A stretch of 64,000 bases of DNA from Simplicispira sp. 125 (GTDB lineage Bacteria; Pseudomonadota; Gammaproteobacteria; Burkholderiales; Burkholderiaceae_C): positions 3,410,001 to 3,474,000 of the forward strand of contig NZ_QEKM01000001.1 of the NCBI RefSeq assembly GCF_003096555.1, written 5' to 3'. This document shows positions 51,851 to 61,449 of the stretch, piece after piece; the first letter of the stretch is position 1, and each line of letters opens with the position of its first letter. The position numbers were made by a program, and so were the translations under genes. The notes under the pieces are model-generated. The model searched no databases and was not told where the DNA came from. It worked only from the letters and a program-made list of their open reading frames with translations.

Positions 51851-54475
51851 ATGTATTTGCTTGGCCAACGGTTCGCGATCCTTGGGGTCGCTTTTTTTCT
51901 GGCGTTGTCGTTGCTTGCTCCGCGCGCCCATGCGGGCGCTTATGAAGCCGAGTTGCCTGCGGAACTTGCTACCGCCAAGGACATGTGCGCGTTGCTGCCA
52001 TGCAAGGACGTATTCCCCGGGGCCCAGCATTTTTCTGAACGCAAAGGCCAGCCGCCGTACGTGGAGGCCTACGACAACGATGGGGCCCAGAAGAAACTGC
52101 TGGGCTATGTGATGTTGTCCACGGACATCACCGACACGCCGGCTTATTCCGGTAAGCCGGTGGTTACGCTCATTGGCATGGACTTGCAAGGGCGCTTCGT
52201 CGGCGTCCAGGTGCTCAAGCACTCCGAGCCGATCTTGTTGCTGGGCATTCCTGAGTCGGCCCTCGTGAATTTCAACAACCAGTACCTGGGCAAGTCGGTA
52301 ACCGACCAGATCGAGGTGGGCCCTTCCCGGCCGGAAGAAAACGTACTAGGCCTTGATGCCATCTCCGGCGCTACTGTCACAGTGATTGCGCAGAACCAGG
52401 TAATGATGCTGTCGGGCGCTGCGGTGGCGCGCCAAACGGGCATCATTGCGCCCACAGTGCGCGACCCTGCGCGCTTTGTCGCCACTGGCCAGCGCTACGA
52501 CTGGGCGCAATTGGTGGCCATGGGTGCGGTGCAGCCCTTGCTTGTCAAGCCTGAGCAGGTCGGGTTGCCGCGCGGCCCGGAGCCGTTCATTGAATTGTGG
52601 TTTGGTGACCTCAACCATCCAGATATCGGCCGCAGCCTGCTGGGCGATGGGGGTTATGAAAGCCTGCGATCGCGCCTCAAGGAAGGCGAGAACGCTCTCT
52701 TCGTTATCCGCACCGGCGGGGGCGAATCCTTCAAGGGATCGGGTTTTGTGCGCGGCGGTATCTACGACCGCGTGCAGGTCAAGCAGGGGGCTGATGCGTT
52801 TACCTTCCGCGACCTCGATTCCTACAACCTCTATGGCCTCTCCGCCGAAGGCGCACCGCGCTACAACGAGTCGGCCATCTTTGTCATTCGATCCAGTGCG
52901 TTCTCGGCCGCCTATCCCTGGAAGTTTGCCTTTCTGGGCAACCGTGTGGACCGGGCCACCGGGCACCGCAGCTTTGCTGTCTTCGAATCCAAATACTGGT
53001 TGCCTGCCAACCTGCTCGAGGGTGGACGCCCCAAAGTTGTGGAACCGGATGCGCCCTGGGTGCGGATCTGGAAGTCCCAGGCCCTGCCTATCAGTCTGTT
53101 TGGTCTACTGCTGGTCGCCGTCACGGTGATCTACGCGCTGCGCGAGCGGCTCACGCGCCTGTCCACGCACAAGAACAAATGGCCTGTCAACGGTTTCAAG
53201 TACACGTTCTGGGCCATCAGCATCTTCTGGATCGGTTTTGGCTACATGGCACAGCCCTCCATCACGCAGGTGCTGACCTGGTTCCATGCGCTGCTGTTCC
53301 AGTGGACCTGGTCGCTGTTCCTGTCCGATCCGTTCATTTTCCTGTTCTGGATCTTCATCATCGTCACCGTGTTCCTGTTCGGGCGTGGCCTGTTCTGTGG
53401 CTGGATGTGCCCGTTCGGGTCGCTGCAGGAGGGTATCTACAAAATCGCACGCGCTGTCGGCCTCAAACGTTTTCAGACCCAACTGCCGCAAAAATGGCAC
53501 GACCGCCTGAAATGGCTCAAGTACGCCATTTTCTTTTTCCTGCTCACCGTGTCCATGTTCTCCATGGGTCTGGCAGAAAAGCTGTCTGAAGTTGAGCCTT
53601 TCAAGACCACCTTCCTGGTTGGCGTAATGAACCGGGCTTGGCCCTATAGCTTGTTTGTGGCCGCGATTCTGGGCGTATCCATCTTCATCGAGCGCCCGTA
53701 CTGTAAGTACATCTGCCCGTTGGGCGCGTCGCTGGCCATGCCCAGCACTTTCCGCTGGTTTGGTCTCAAGCGCAAGCAGGACTGCAACAGCTGCAAGGCC
53801 TGCGCCGTGGGTTGTGGCGCGCAGGCGATTGATGCCGATGGCCGTATCGACCACCGCGAGTGCCTGCACTGCCTCGATTGCATGATTTTGTACACCGACA
53901 CCAAGGGCTGCCCGCCGCTCGCCAAAGAGCGCAAGCGCCGCGAAAAAGACGGCCTGGAGATCACGCCCATTGGCGCGAATGGCTATTTCATTCCTATCCA
54001 TCCGGCGGCAAGTTTCACCGAGCAGATCAGCGCCAAGGCGGCCAATGGCCCCGACCCCCGCATGCCTACCGAACCTGTGGCGCCCTGGCACAAGGCAGGC
54101 GAATCGAGCCTGAAGTGGGTCATCATGGAAGTGCGTGACCATCTCTGGCCCTGGAGCGCCGAGGGCTGGCACAGCCAGCGCGCGCTGCAGATTGCAGGGT
54201 TCTCCCTGGCTGTGGCCGCCACGGTGGCGTGGGTCATGACGGCCATGGGCACGCTGTCGTCCGGTGCCATCATTGGCTGGTGGTTTGGCTGGAGCGTGTA
54301 CGAAGTGCTGATCCGCCTGTCGGGCCGCCGCTACGTCAAGGATGGTCCATGGTGGCGCGGCAACTACCGTGCGGCAGGAGTGATGGACATGATGAGCTAC
54401 GTGGGTTTCAAGAACCTGCTGATCGGCGCAGCGCTGTTCCTGGTGCTCAAGTCGATGGGCTGGCTGATCCCATGA
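51851..54475 (+). CDS. nosR: NosR, FMN/4Fe-4S membrane electron donor for NosZ
   Basis: 874 residues from the ATG at 51,851 (a GTG lies one codon upstream). Signal peptide, a periplasmic FMN-binding domain (about 80-190, with GLDAISGATVTV carrying the flavinylated Thr context), a long periplasmic part, then six membrane helices. CGWMCPFG and CKYICPLG are the cytoplasmic cysteine motifs, and two 4Fe-4S clusters follow (CNSCKACAVGCG; CLHCLDC). It feeds quinol electrons towards NosZ and is the substrate of NosX/ApbE. Confidence 0.94.
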   Translation: MYLLGQRFAILGVAFFLALSLLAPRAHAGAYEAELPAELATAKDMCALLPCKDVFPGAQHFSERKGQPPYVEAYDNDGAQKKLLGYVMLSTDITDTPAYSGKPVVTLIGMDLQGRFVGVQVLKHSEPILLLGIPESALVNFNNQYLGKSVTDQIEVGPSRPEENVLGLDAISGATVTVIAQNQVMMLSGAAVARQTGIIAPTVRDPARFVATGQRYDWAQLVAMGAVQPLLVKPEQVGLPRGPEPFIELWFGDLNHPDIGRSLLGDGGYESLRSRLKEGENALFVIRTGGGESFKGSGFVRGGIYDRVQVKQGADAFTFRDLDSYNLYGLSAEGAPRYNESAIFVIRSSAFSAAYPWKFAFLGNRVDRATGHRSFAVFESKYWLPANLLEGGRPKVVEPDAPWVRIWKSQALPISLFGLLLVAVTVIYALRERLTRLSTHKNKWPVNGFKYTFWAISIFWIGFGYMAQPSITQVLTWFHALLFQWTWSLFLSDPFIFLFWIFIIVTVFLFGRGLFCGWMCPFGSLQEGIYKIARAVGLKRFQTQLPQKWHDRLKWLKYAIFFFLLTVSMFSMGLAEKLSEVEPFKTTFLVGVMNRAWPYSLFVAAILGVSIFIERPYCKYICPLGASLAMPSTFRWFGLKRKQDCNSCKACAVGCGAQAIDADGRIDHRECLHCLDCMILYTDTKGCPPLAKERKRREKDGLEITPIGANGYFIPIHPAASFTEQISAKAANGPDPRMPTEPVAPWHKAGESSLKWVIMEVRDHLWPWSAEGWHSQRALQIAGFSLAVAATVAWVMTAMGTLSSGAIIGWWFGWSVYEVLIRLSGRRYVKDGPWWRGNYRAAGVMDMMSYVGFKNLLIGAALFLVLKSMGWLIP

Positions 54476-55749
54476 CGCATGGTTTAGTGCGCGCCTCCCT
54501 TGTTGCGCTGCTGGGTCTGAGCGCGGCATGCCTATCTTGGGCAGCCACCATCCGGGTGCAACCCGGCCAGGATCTGGCGGCTGCCGTCCAGTCGGCGGCG
54601 CCCGGCGACGTGGTCGAGGTGCAGCGCGGCATGTACCGCGCCAACCTGCTGATCGACAAGCCGCTCACGCTGCGCGGCATCCACCGCCCCACGCTCAGCG
54701 GCGGGCTGACCGGCGACACCATCCGCGTGACGGCGCCCGACGTGGTGATCGAGGGCCTGATCGTGCGCGACTCGGGCAGCAGCCTCAAGGAGCAGAACGC
54801 CGGCATCTACCTCTATCCCGGCGCGCACCGCGCCGTGGTGCAAAACTGCGACCTGACCTACAACCTGTTTGGCCTGTGGATCGAAAAGGCCAACGACGTG
54901 CGCATCGAGGGCAACCTCATTACTGGCAAGCGCGAGTTCGATTCGGCCCAGCGCGGCAACGGCATCCAGCTCTACAACACCCAGCGTGCGCAGATCCTGC
55001 ACAACAACATCGGCTTCGTGCGCGATGCGCTGTATGTGGACGTGTCGCACCACGCCGTCTTCCGTGGCAACAAGCTGCACCACAGCCGGTACGGCACGCA
55101 CTACATGACCTCGTACTACAACGTCTGGGAAGACAACGAGACCTACTACAACCGGGGCGGCCTGGCGCTGATGGAGGTGCGCGAGCAGACCGTACGCAAC
55201 AACCGCGCCTGGGGCAACTCCGACCACGGCATCATGCTGCGCTCGGTGCAGGACGCGGTGGTCGAGGGCAACGTGGTGGCCGGCAACAACCGGGGGTTTT
55301 TCATCTACGACGTCGAATACGCCGTGTTGAAAAACAACCTGGTGGTGGACAACGTCGTCGGCGTGCACCTCTCGGCCGGTTCCACGCGCAACGTGGTCGA
55401 GGGCAACGACTTCATCGGCAACCGCGAACAGGTGCGCTATGTGGGCGCCCGCGATGAGCCCTGGGGCGTCGAAAGCGGCAACCACTGGAGCAACTACCTG
55501 GGCTGGGACCGCAACGGCGACGGCGTGGGCGACGTGCGCTACGAGGCCAACGACATGGTGGACCGGCTCAGCTGGCGCTACCCGAGCATGAAACTGTTGC
55601 TGGCCAGCCCCGCGGTGCAGGCGCTGCGCCTGGTGGGCCAGCAATTTCCGGTCTTGCGCGTGCCTTCGGTCGTTGACCCCAAGCCGCGCATGGTTCCGAC
55701 ACACAAGAATTGGAGTGAGTGGCGTGGCAAGCATTTCCCCGGTCAGTAA
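54472..55749 (+). CDS. nosD: NosD periplasmic copper-site maturation protein
   Basis: 425 residues from the ATG at 54,472, overlapping the nosR stop (ATGA). A signal peptide (VALLGLSAACLSWAA) precedes parallel beta-helix repeats of the CASH/NosD type (GNLITGKREF, HHAVFRGNKLHHSRYGTHY, NNLVVDNVVGVHLS). With NosF and NosY it forms the ABC complex that delivers sulfur or copper for the CuZ centre of NosZ. Confidence 0.93.
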   Translation: MTHGLVRASLVALLGLSAACLSWAATIRVQPGQDLAAAVQSAAPGDVVEVQRGMYRANLLIDKPLTLRGIHRPTLSGGLTGDTIRVTAPDVVIEGLIVRDSGSSLKEQNAGIYLYPGAHRAVVQNCDLTYNLFGLWIEKANDVRIEGNLITGKREFDSAQRGNGIQLYNTQRAQILHNNIGFVRDALYVDVSHHAVFRGNKLHHSRYGTHYMTSYYNVWEDNETYYNRGGLALMEVREQTVRNNRAWGNSDHGIMLRSVQDAVVEGNVVAGNNRGFFIYDVEYAVLKNNLVVDNVVGVHLSAGSTRNVVEGNDFIGNREQVRYVGARDEPWGVESGNHWSNYLGWDRNGDGVGDVRYEANDMVDRLSWRYPSMKLLLASPAVQALRLVGQQFPVLRVPSVVDPKPRMVPTHKNWSEWRGKHFPGQ

Positions 55750-56656
55750 CGGCATGGCGGTTTCGCTGCGTGGCGTGACCAAACATTACGGCGCCTTGCA
55801 TGCGGTCGACGGCGTCGATCTGGACATCGCGCGTGGCGAGATTTTTGGCCTCATCGGCCACAACGGCGCGGGCAAAAGCACGCTGTTCAAAATGATGCTC
55901 GGCCTGGTGCCGGCCACCAGCGGCGAGATTTTGGTCGGTGGTGCTTCGGTGCGCGGGCGTGGTTTTCGCGCCGCGCGCCGCCACCTGGGTTACCTGCCCG
56001 AGAACGTGGTGCTGTACGACAACCTGAACGGCCTCGAAACCCTGCGTTTTTTTGCCAAGCTCAAGGGCGCGCCCCTGGCGCAGTGCCAGCCGGCCCTGGA
56101 GCGCGTGGGCCTGGCCCATGCCGGCAAGCGCCCGGTGCGCGAATACTCCAAGGGCATGCGCCAGCGCCTCGGGTTTGCGCAGGCGCTGTTGGGCGCGCCC
56201 CAGGTGCTGTTTCTGGACGAGCCCACCAGCGGCCTCGATCCGCAGGCCATCCGCGACTTTTATGCCACGCTGCGCGGCCTGCAGGCCGAGGGCGTGACCA
56301 TCATCATCACCTCGCACATCCTGGCCGAGCTGCAAGAGCGCGTCGGGCGCCTGGCGATTTTGTCGGCCGGCAAGGTGCAGGCCGTGGGCAGCGTGCAGGC
56401 GCTGCGCGAGCAAACCGACATGCCGCTGGTGTTTGAGCTACAAATCGAAGCGGGTGACACGCCCGCCGTGGCGCAGGCGCTGGTGCACGCCACGGCGGCC
56501 ATCCCCGAGTCGACCGCCCTGGGCTTGCGCCTGGCCTGCCCGCGCGAACGCAAGATGGCCGTGCTGGCCGCGCTGGCGCCCTTTGGCACACGCGTGCTCG
56601 ACATCAAGATGCACGAGCCCTCGCTGGAAGACGTGTTCTTCGGCTTTTCGGACTGA
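55724..56656 (+). CDS. nosF: NosF ABC-type ATPase
   Basis: 310 residues from the GTG at 55,724, which has GGAG eight bases upstream; an ATG at 55,754 is the alternative. Walker A GHNGAGKSTL, signature YSKGMRQRL, Walker B VLFLDEPTSGLDP and a switch histidine (ITSHILAEL) are complete. It powers the NosDFY complex. It overlaps nosD by 26 bp. Confidence 0.93.
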   Translation: MASISPVSNGMAVSLRGVTKHYGALHAVDGVDLDIARGEIFGLIGHNGAGKSTLFKMMLGLVPATSGEILVGGASVRGRGFRAARRHLGYLPENVVLYDNLNGLETLRFFAKLKGAPLAQCQPALERVGLAHAGKRPVREYSKGMRQRLGFAQALLGAPQVLFLDEPTSGLDPQAIRDFYATLRGLQAEGVTIIITSHILAELQERVGRLAILSAGKVQAVGSVQALREQTDMPLVFELQIEAGDTPAVAQALVHATAAIPESTALGLRLACPRERKMAVLAALAPFGTRVLDIKMHEPSLEDVFFGFSD

Positions 56657-56667
56657 AAGGACAGGCC

Positions 56668-57480
56668 ATGGAACTGACACAAATTTTCACCGTTGCCGCC
56701 AAGGAATTTCGCGACCGTATCCGCAACCGCTGGGTGCTGGCCGTGGCGCTGGTGTTCGCCGTGTTCTCGCTCGTCATTGCCTACTTTGGCGGTGCGCAGC
56801 AGGGCGCGGTGGGCTTTCGCTCGATCGAGTTCACTATTGCCAGCCTGGTCAGCCTGGTGATCTACCTGATCCCGCTGATCGCGCTGCTGCTCGGCTTTGA
56901 CGCCATCGTCGGCGAACGCGAGCGCGGCTCGCTCGACCTGCTGCTGTCGCTGCCCATCACGCGGCTCGAATTGCTGCTGGGCAAATACCTGGGCCTGGCG
57001 GCGGCGCTCACCTTGTCCACGCTGGTCGGTTTTGGCCTGGTGGCGGTGTTGCTGTACCAGCACGTCAGCTGGGCCGGGCTGTACCACTACATCGGCTTCA
57101 TGATCAGCTCGGTGCTGCTGGGGCTGGCCTTCTTGAGCCTGGCCGTGCTGGTGTCGGTGATTGCACGCGACCGCACCCGCGCCTCGGGCCTGGCCATCGC
57201 CATGTGGTTCTTCTTCGTGCTGGTGTTTGACCTGTTGCTGCTGGGCGTGCTGGTGGGCACTGGCGGCCGCTTTGGCGGCGATGCCTTTGCCTGGCTGCTG
57301 CTGCTCAACCCGGCCGACGTGTTCCGTATCCTGAACGTCTTTTCGCTCGATGACGTGCGCACGCTCTATGGCCTGGCCAGCATCGTGCCGCCGTCGCTGG
57401 GCAGTCCTACCGTGATGGGCGGCGTCATGCTGGCCTGGATTGTGTTGCCGCTTGCGCTGGCACGTTGGAGATTCAAATGA
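56668..57480 (+). CDS. nosY: NosY ABC-2 type permease
   Basis: 270 residues with about six membrane segments (WVLAVALVFAVFSLVIAYF, SLVSLVIYLIPLIALLLGF and so on) and the ABC-2 ERERGSLDLLLSLPITR loop. Membrane part of NosDFY. AAAGGACAGG gives a good ribosome site 11 bp after nosF. Confidence 0.93.
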   Translation: MELTQIFTVAAKEFRDRIRNRWVLAVALVFAVFSLVIAYFGGAQQGAVGFRSIEFTIASLVSLVIYLIPLIALLLGFDAIVGERERGSLDLLLSLPITRLELLLGKYLGLAAALTLSTLVGFGLVAVLLYQHVSWAGLYHYIGFMISSVLLGLAFLSLAVLVSVIARDRTRASGLAIAMWFFFVLVFDLLLLGVLVGTGGRFGGDAFAWLLLLNPADVFRILNVFSLDDVRTLYGLASIVPPSLGSPTVMGGVMLAWIVLPLALARWRFK

Positions 57481-58031
57481 AAAACACACCCTGTTCTTGC
57501 CGCCGCCATCTGCTCGGCGGGCTGGCGGCCATCACTGCCTTGGGCGCACTGGGCGGCCTGGCCGGCTGCGGCGAGCGAGGCGGCAGTGCCCAGACCCTGG
57601 CGCCGGTCGAGATCGACCGCTCCACCAGCTGCGAGCTCGACGGCATGCTGCTCTCCGACTACCCCGGCCCCAAGGCGCAAGTGCACTACGCCGGCCAGGC
57701 GGCCCCCAGCTTTTTCTGCGACACGGTCGAGCTGTTCAACACGCTGCTGGCCGGCGAGCAGGTGCGCGCCATCAAGGCGGTGTACGTGCAGGACATGGGC
57801 CAGGCGCAGTGGGAACAGCCGGTGGGCCACTGGATCGACGCCAAGACCGCCCTCTACGTGCTGGGCAGCAAGCGCCACGGCTCCATGGGGCCGACCATTG
57901 CCAGCTTTGCGCAAGAGGCAGACGCGGTGAAGTTCGCCGCCGAATATGGCGGCAAGGTGCTGCGCTTTGCCGATATCAAGGCCGACATGGTCGACCTGAG
58001 CGGCGGTGCCCTGCACGACACGCGGATGTAA
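57477..58031 (+). CDS. nosL: NosL copper-chaperone lipoprotein
   Basis: 184 residues from the ATG at 57,477, which overlaps the nosY stop. The lipobox LGGLAGC gives a membrane-anchored protein. SCELDGMLLSDYPGPKAQVHY holds the copper-binding methionine region and FFCDTVELFNTLL the conserved NosL helix. It delivers Cu(I) for NosZ assembly. Confidence 0.92.
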   Translation: MKNTPCSCRRHLLGGLAAITALGALGGLAGCGERGGSAQTLAPVEIDRSTSCELDGMLLSDYPGPKAQVHYAGQAAPSFFCDTVELFNTLLAGEQVRAIKAVYVQDMGQAQWEQPVGHWIDAKTALYVLGSKRHGSMGPTIASFAQEADAVKFAAEYGGKVLRFADIKADMVDLSGGALHDTRM

Positions 58032-58038
58032 TCACACC

Positions 58039-58677
58039 ATGCACCAGCCCTGGCAGCCCCCCATGCCTGCGCAGGCCCACCGCCTGTGGCTGGGCGCGGG
58101 CCTTGCATTGGTTTTGCTGGCCCTGGTGCTCTGGAGTCTGCCCGTGGTCCGTACAGCCCTGGGGCCTGGGGCGGCCCCCGAGATCGAAGCCGACGTCTGC
58201 GTTGTCGCACCCCCCTCGCCCTACAACCCCGCCTCGGGCCTGCCTTTGCAGGCGGCCCGTCCGGTTCCTGCCGATGTGCGTTGCCCGGTGTGCGGCATGT
58301 ACCCGTCGCGCTCGCCCGATTGGGCGGCGCAGGTCATTTTTGCCAACGGCGATGCGCAATTTTTCGACTCGCCCTTGAGCCTGTTCATGTACCTGGGCGA
58401 CGTCGCCCGCTACAGCCCCGGGCGCAGCGCGGGCGAGATCGTGGCGCACTACGTCACCGACGTCTCCAGCCGCAGCTGGGTCGATGCGCGCAGCGCCTTC
58501 TATGTCACTGGCTCCACCGCCAAAGGTCCCATGCGCGCAGGCAACCTGCCCGCCTTTGCATCACAAGAGAAAGCGCGCGAGTTTGCCGCGCAGCGCGGCG
58601 GCAAGGTGCTGGCCTATGCCGATGTCGACGCCGGGCTGGTGGCGCAGCTGGGTGGGCAGGGCGTGCATGCGCATTGA
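58039..58677 (+). CDS. second NosL-family protein
   Basis: 212 residues from the ATG at 58,039, 8 bp after nosL. One N-terminal membrane anchor (LWLGAGLALVLLALVLWSLPVV) rather than a lipobox, then a NosL domain with VRCPVCGMYPSRSPDWAAQV, FFDSPLSLFMYLG and FYVTGS. The CPVCGM motif is a stronger metal site than that of the lipoprotein NosL. It probably has a complementary copper role in NosZ maturation. Confidence 0.85.
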   Translation: MHQPWQPPMPAQAHRLWLGAGLALVLLALVLWSLPVVRTALGPGAAPEIEADVCVVAPPSPYNPASGLPLQAARPVPADVRCPVCGMYPSRSPDWAAQVIFANGDAQFFDSPLSLFMYLGDVARYSPGRSAGEIVAHYVTDVSSRSWVDARSAFYVTGSTAKGPMRAGNLPAFASQEKAREFAAQRGGKVLAYADVDAGLVAQLGGQGVHAH

Positions 58678-59054
58678 TTTGCTATTAATAATGTAGCTTC
58701 CAGCGCTTTGTATGTAAAAGATCCAGGTGTTTTTGAATTTTAATCAACCGTTGGATAAGCGCAAATAGCTATATTTTCAATAGCAATAAACATTAAAGGG
58801 CGCTTCGGCCGAAAACGTGGAATGCGTGTTCCTTGGCGACGGCTAACGTCCGCAGCAACGGCTTGTTGGGCCGTTCGTGGTTCGTCACTATGCCCGTTCC
58901 CTTCGCATCAAGATTGGGCCACGAACGAAGAATTCGCCAGCTCTTACAGGTGTTTGGAAAAGCCATAAAGGGAAGGACACAAAAGGCGCTTGAATAAGTG
59001 CCTTTTGCATTGAAACTGCATACGTCTTATGCAGCTAGTCGTCGCCTGTTCGAC
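58678..59054. repeat. gap with AT-rich interspersed repeat after the nos operon
   Basis: 58,677-58,790 contains TTGCTATTAATAATGTAGCTT, GCGCAAATAGCTATATTTTC and similar pieces of the genome's AT-rich repeat. From 58,796 the sequence (GGGCGCTTCGGCCGAAAACG) returns to high GC. A weak stem GCTTCGGCCGAAAA may end nos transcription. No gene is supported. Confidence 0.45.
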
Positions 59055-59501
59055 CTATTTCTTCGCGTCAACTTCAACCGCGGCCAACTCAGGGGGAACT
59101 TGAGGTGTTCTGTCTTTTTCTGGCGTGGGAGTGATGTTCTTCGTCTGCAGCGTGCCGCACTTCTTTTGAATGGAGGCCTGCTGTAACGCATCATGTTCAC
59201 CCTTGATCCGGGCGTACTCAGCTTCCTGGTTCTTTGTTCCGCCCAGCGCAAACAGCGCTGGCCAGAACAGCACCGCTCCTACTACACCGATGGCCTTGTC
59301 GTTGGAGGCAGCCTCATCTAAGCGACCGCCAAGCTGACTCACACGATTCACCAAGCGGGCGTTTTCCGCTTCGATTTGCTGGCAGTCGTAGGACTGATAC
59401 TGGATAGGCGATATGTAGGTTGGCGCAATGTCTTTTGCTGCAGTAGAGCAACCTCCAAGAATGATCGCAGTTGATGTGAGCAGCGAAGTTGTAAGTTTCA
59501 T
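59055..59501 (-). CDS. lipoprotein with coiled coil, function unknown
   Basis: 148 residues. Signal and lipobox (STAIILGGCSTAA), then YDCQQIEAENARLVNRVSQL (coiled coil), a short hydrophobic stretch (IGVVGAVLFWPALFALGG) and EYARIKGEHDALQQASIQKKC. This pattern recurs in small proteobacterial lipoproteins of unknown role. The ATG at 59,501 is followed by a clean signal peptide. Confidence 0.7.
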   Translation of the reverse strand: MKLTTSLLTSTAIILGGCSTAAKDIAPTYISPIQYQSYDCQQIEAENARLVNRVSQLGGRLDEAASNDKAIGVVGAVLFWPALFALGGTKNQEAEYARIKGEHDALQQASIQKKCGTLQTKNITPTPEKDRTPQVPPELAAVEVDAKK

Positions 59502-59684
59502 GTCGTTGTGTGTAATTGGTTGCTATGAGTAACAAATAATTTACATGAAAAGGGCGATTTTGGTGGCGTGTTGCCTCGTTTGAAGCAGAAAAGAGACAGG
59601 CACACTTGATGCAGGTCAGTCTGAATTTAAGTGAGGTGATTAGAGCTACCGTCCGCGCTGTGTCGCTGGCCACAGTGCCGCCAT

Positions 59685-60010
59685 GCACCAGACCAGTGTC
59701 TGCAGGGCCCAGGGTGGTTTGCTGTGTGTTGACGGGGGCTGTCAGGTGCTGTGCCTGATGGTTTCCTGGCTGAAAGGGTGAGCGCAGTTCATGGCGTATG
59801 CGGTGCTGTAGTGGTGCTCCGTGGAACGGTCAGCCCGAACCAGTTCACCTTGCGTGTCAGCACCATCACCAGGGGCAGCACGGCAAATAGGCCAGCGCGC
59901 CCACCATCAGCGCTGTCTGCTCCAGTTGCAACTACACATACAGCAGGCCCCGGCGCACGCATGCCTGCGTGTGGCTGGCGTAGTAGCCTAGCAGCAGCAC
60001 GCAGGCCGTG
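59685..60010 (-). pseudogene. decayed duplicate of the creD tail and its downstream small gene
   Basis: The stretch aligns base by base with 63,345-63,880: CAGGTGCTGTGCC, TTTCCTGG.TGAAAGGGTG, CAGTTCATGGCGT and GCAGCACGCAGGCCGTG are shared in order. An internal segment of about 45 bases present in the intact copy (63,777-63,822) is deleted here, and premature stops break the frames. It is a partial, degenerate copy lying 3.7 kb upstream of the intact one. Confidence 0.7.
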
Positions 60011-60517
60011 GTCACCAGCGAAGAGCTCGTGCCGCACCACTGGCAGCCTACCACCGACATCTGAGCGTCAGCCATGAACGCTACCTGCGGTCAATATTGG
60101 GTTTATCCCGCGCATACAGATGTTCTACAAACCAAAGCGTTGCCATTGAAGCGCCGGGAGCATCTCCCCGGAAGAGCACGAACAACGCTATTCCCAATGG
60201 CTCCAAAGTGGCCAGGAAACCGGGGCGGTTCATGATTGCCAAAACCAGGTTTTTTGGCATTCACGATGACTTGGCCAGTGGTTCCTTTGGACACAAGACG
60301 GTGCCACAGGAAAGCGTGGCCGCTGGAACTGCTCCGACCGATCTGATAGGGGAAGGGCGAGGAGCCTCTCCAAAACGCCGAGCCGGGGATGCAGGGCGCC
60401 CATGAAGGGCAAGATGGCTGCATCGGGTGCACACCGGTGGACAAACCGGACGAGCACTCCGCGTATTTCATAACTGCTATATATTGGTTTACGTCCCACA
60501 CCCTCCAAGAGGAATCC
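60011..60517. other. gap before the ABC transporter genes
   Basis: No supported gene. AT-rich sequence at 60,468-60,490 (CATAACTGCTATATATTGG) is a plausible promoter for the downstream transporter. Confidence 0.35.
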
Positions 60518-61420
60518 ATGTCGATCCAATCCGCTCTGAAATCCACCGTGGTGGCCCTGGCCATTGGGGCCGCTGGGCCGCTTTTCGCACAGGGCACGCC
60601 CATCAATGCAGCGGCGTTTGACGCGCTGGTCGCGCAGGGCCCTGTCGCCGACGCGGCCACCATCGCTTCGAGCACCTGGGCCAGCAAGATCAAGCAGGCC
60701 GGCCTGCTCCGCCTGGGCGGCACGCAAACCTCGAATCTGTTCTCGCTGCTCAACGAGAAAGACGGCAAGATGCGCGGCTTCGACGCAGGTTTGGCCCAGC
60801 TCATCACCCGCTACATCCTGGGCGATGGGGCCAAGATCCAGTTCACGCAGGTGACCTCGTCCACGCGCGAACAGGTGCTTATCAACGACCAGGCGGACAT
60901 GGTGCTCGCCACCTACTCCATCACCCCCGCCCGCGCCGAGAAGATCTCGTTCGCCGGCCCCTACTACACCTCGCAGGCCGGGGTGCTGGTCAAGGCGAAC
61001 AACAAGGCGATCCAGTCGTACAACGATCTGGGCGGCAAGAAGGTTGCCACGCAGGCGGGCTCCACGGGGCCCGCGATCCTCGCGCAGTTCGCGCCCAAGG
61101 CGGTGGTTCAAGAGTTCCAGACCCACCAGGAAGCACTTGACGGACTGCGCCAGGGGCGCGTGGACGCCTACGTTACCGACTACACGCTGCTGCTCAATGC
61201 CCTGAGCCTTGGCACCGGCGACGCGCAGCTGGCGGGCGCGCCCTTTGGTGCGCAGGACCCCTACGGCATCGGGCTGCCCAAGGGCTCGGACGGCGTGGCC
61301 TTCATCAATGGTTTTCTGAAAAAGGTGGAAGCCGATGGCACCTGGGCCAAACTCTGGACCATCTCCATTGGGCAGCGCACCGGCAGCACCGCCGTTCCGA
61401 CGCCGCCCGCTCTGCCATAA
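60518..61420 (+). CDS. periplasmic amino-acid-binding protein (SBP_bac_3 family)
   Basis: 300 residues from the ATG at 60,518 (AGAGGAA upstream). A signal peptide (TVVALAIGAAGPLFAQG) is followed by the family-3 binding fold: GKMRGFDAGLAQLITRYILG, INDQADMVLATYSITPARAE, FAGPYYTSQAGVLVK and LGGKKVATQAGSTG. A glutamate/aspartate or other polar amino acid is the likely ligand. First gene of a three-gene transporter cluster. Confidence 0.85.
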   Translation: MSIQSALKSTVVALAIGAAGPLFAQGTPINAAAFDALVAQGPVADAATIASSTWASKIKQAGLLRLGGTQTSNLFSLLNEKDGKMRGFDAGLAQLITRYILGDGAKIQFTQVTSSTREQVLINDQADMVLATYSITPARAEKISFAGPYYTSQAGVLVKANNKAIQSYNDLGGKKVATQAGSTGPAILAQFAPKAVVQEFQTHQEALDGLRQGRVDAYVTDYTLLLNALSLGTGDAQLAGAPFGAQDPYGIGLPKGSDGVAFINGFLKKVEADGTWAKLWTISIGQRTGSTAVPTPPALP

Positions 61421-61449
61421 CCCGTTTCAATAGCGGGTTTCCATAGCGG

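Noticed and set aside
53105..54529. Minus-strand frame over nosR
   Set aside because: Shadow frame; plus-strand NosR motifs are complete.
60389..60517. N-terminal extension of the amino-acid-binding protein
   Set aside because: The signal peptide and ribosome site fit the ATG at 60,518.
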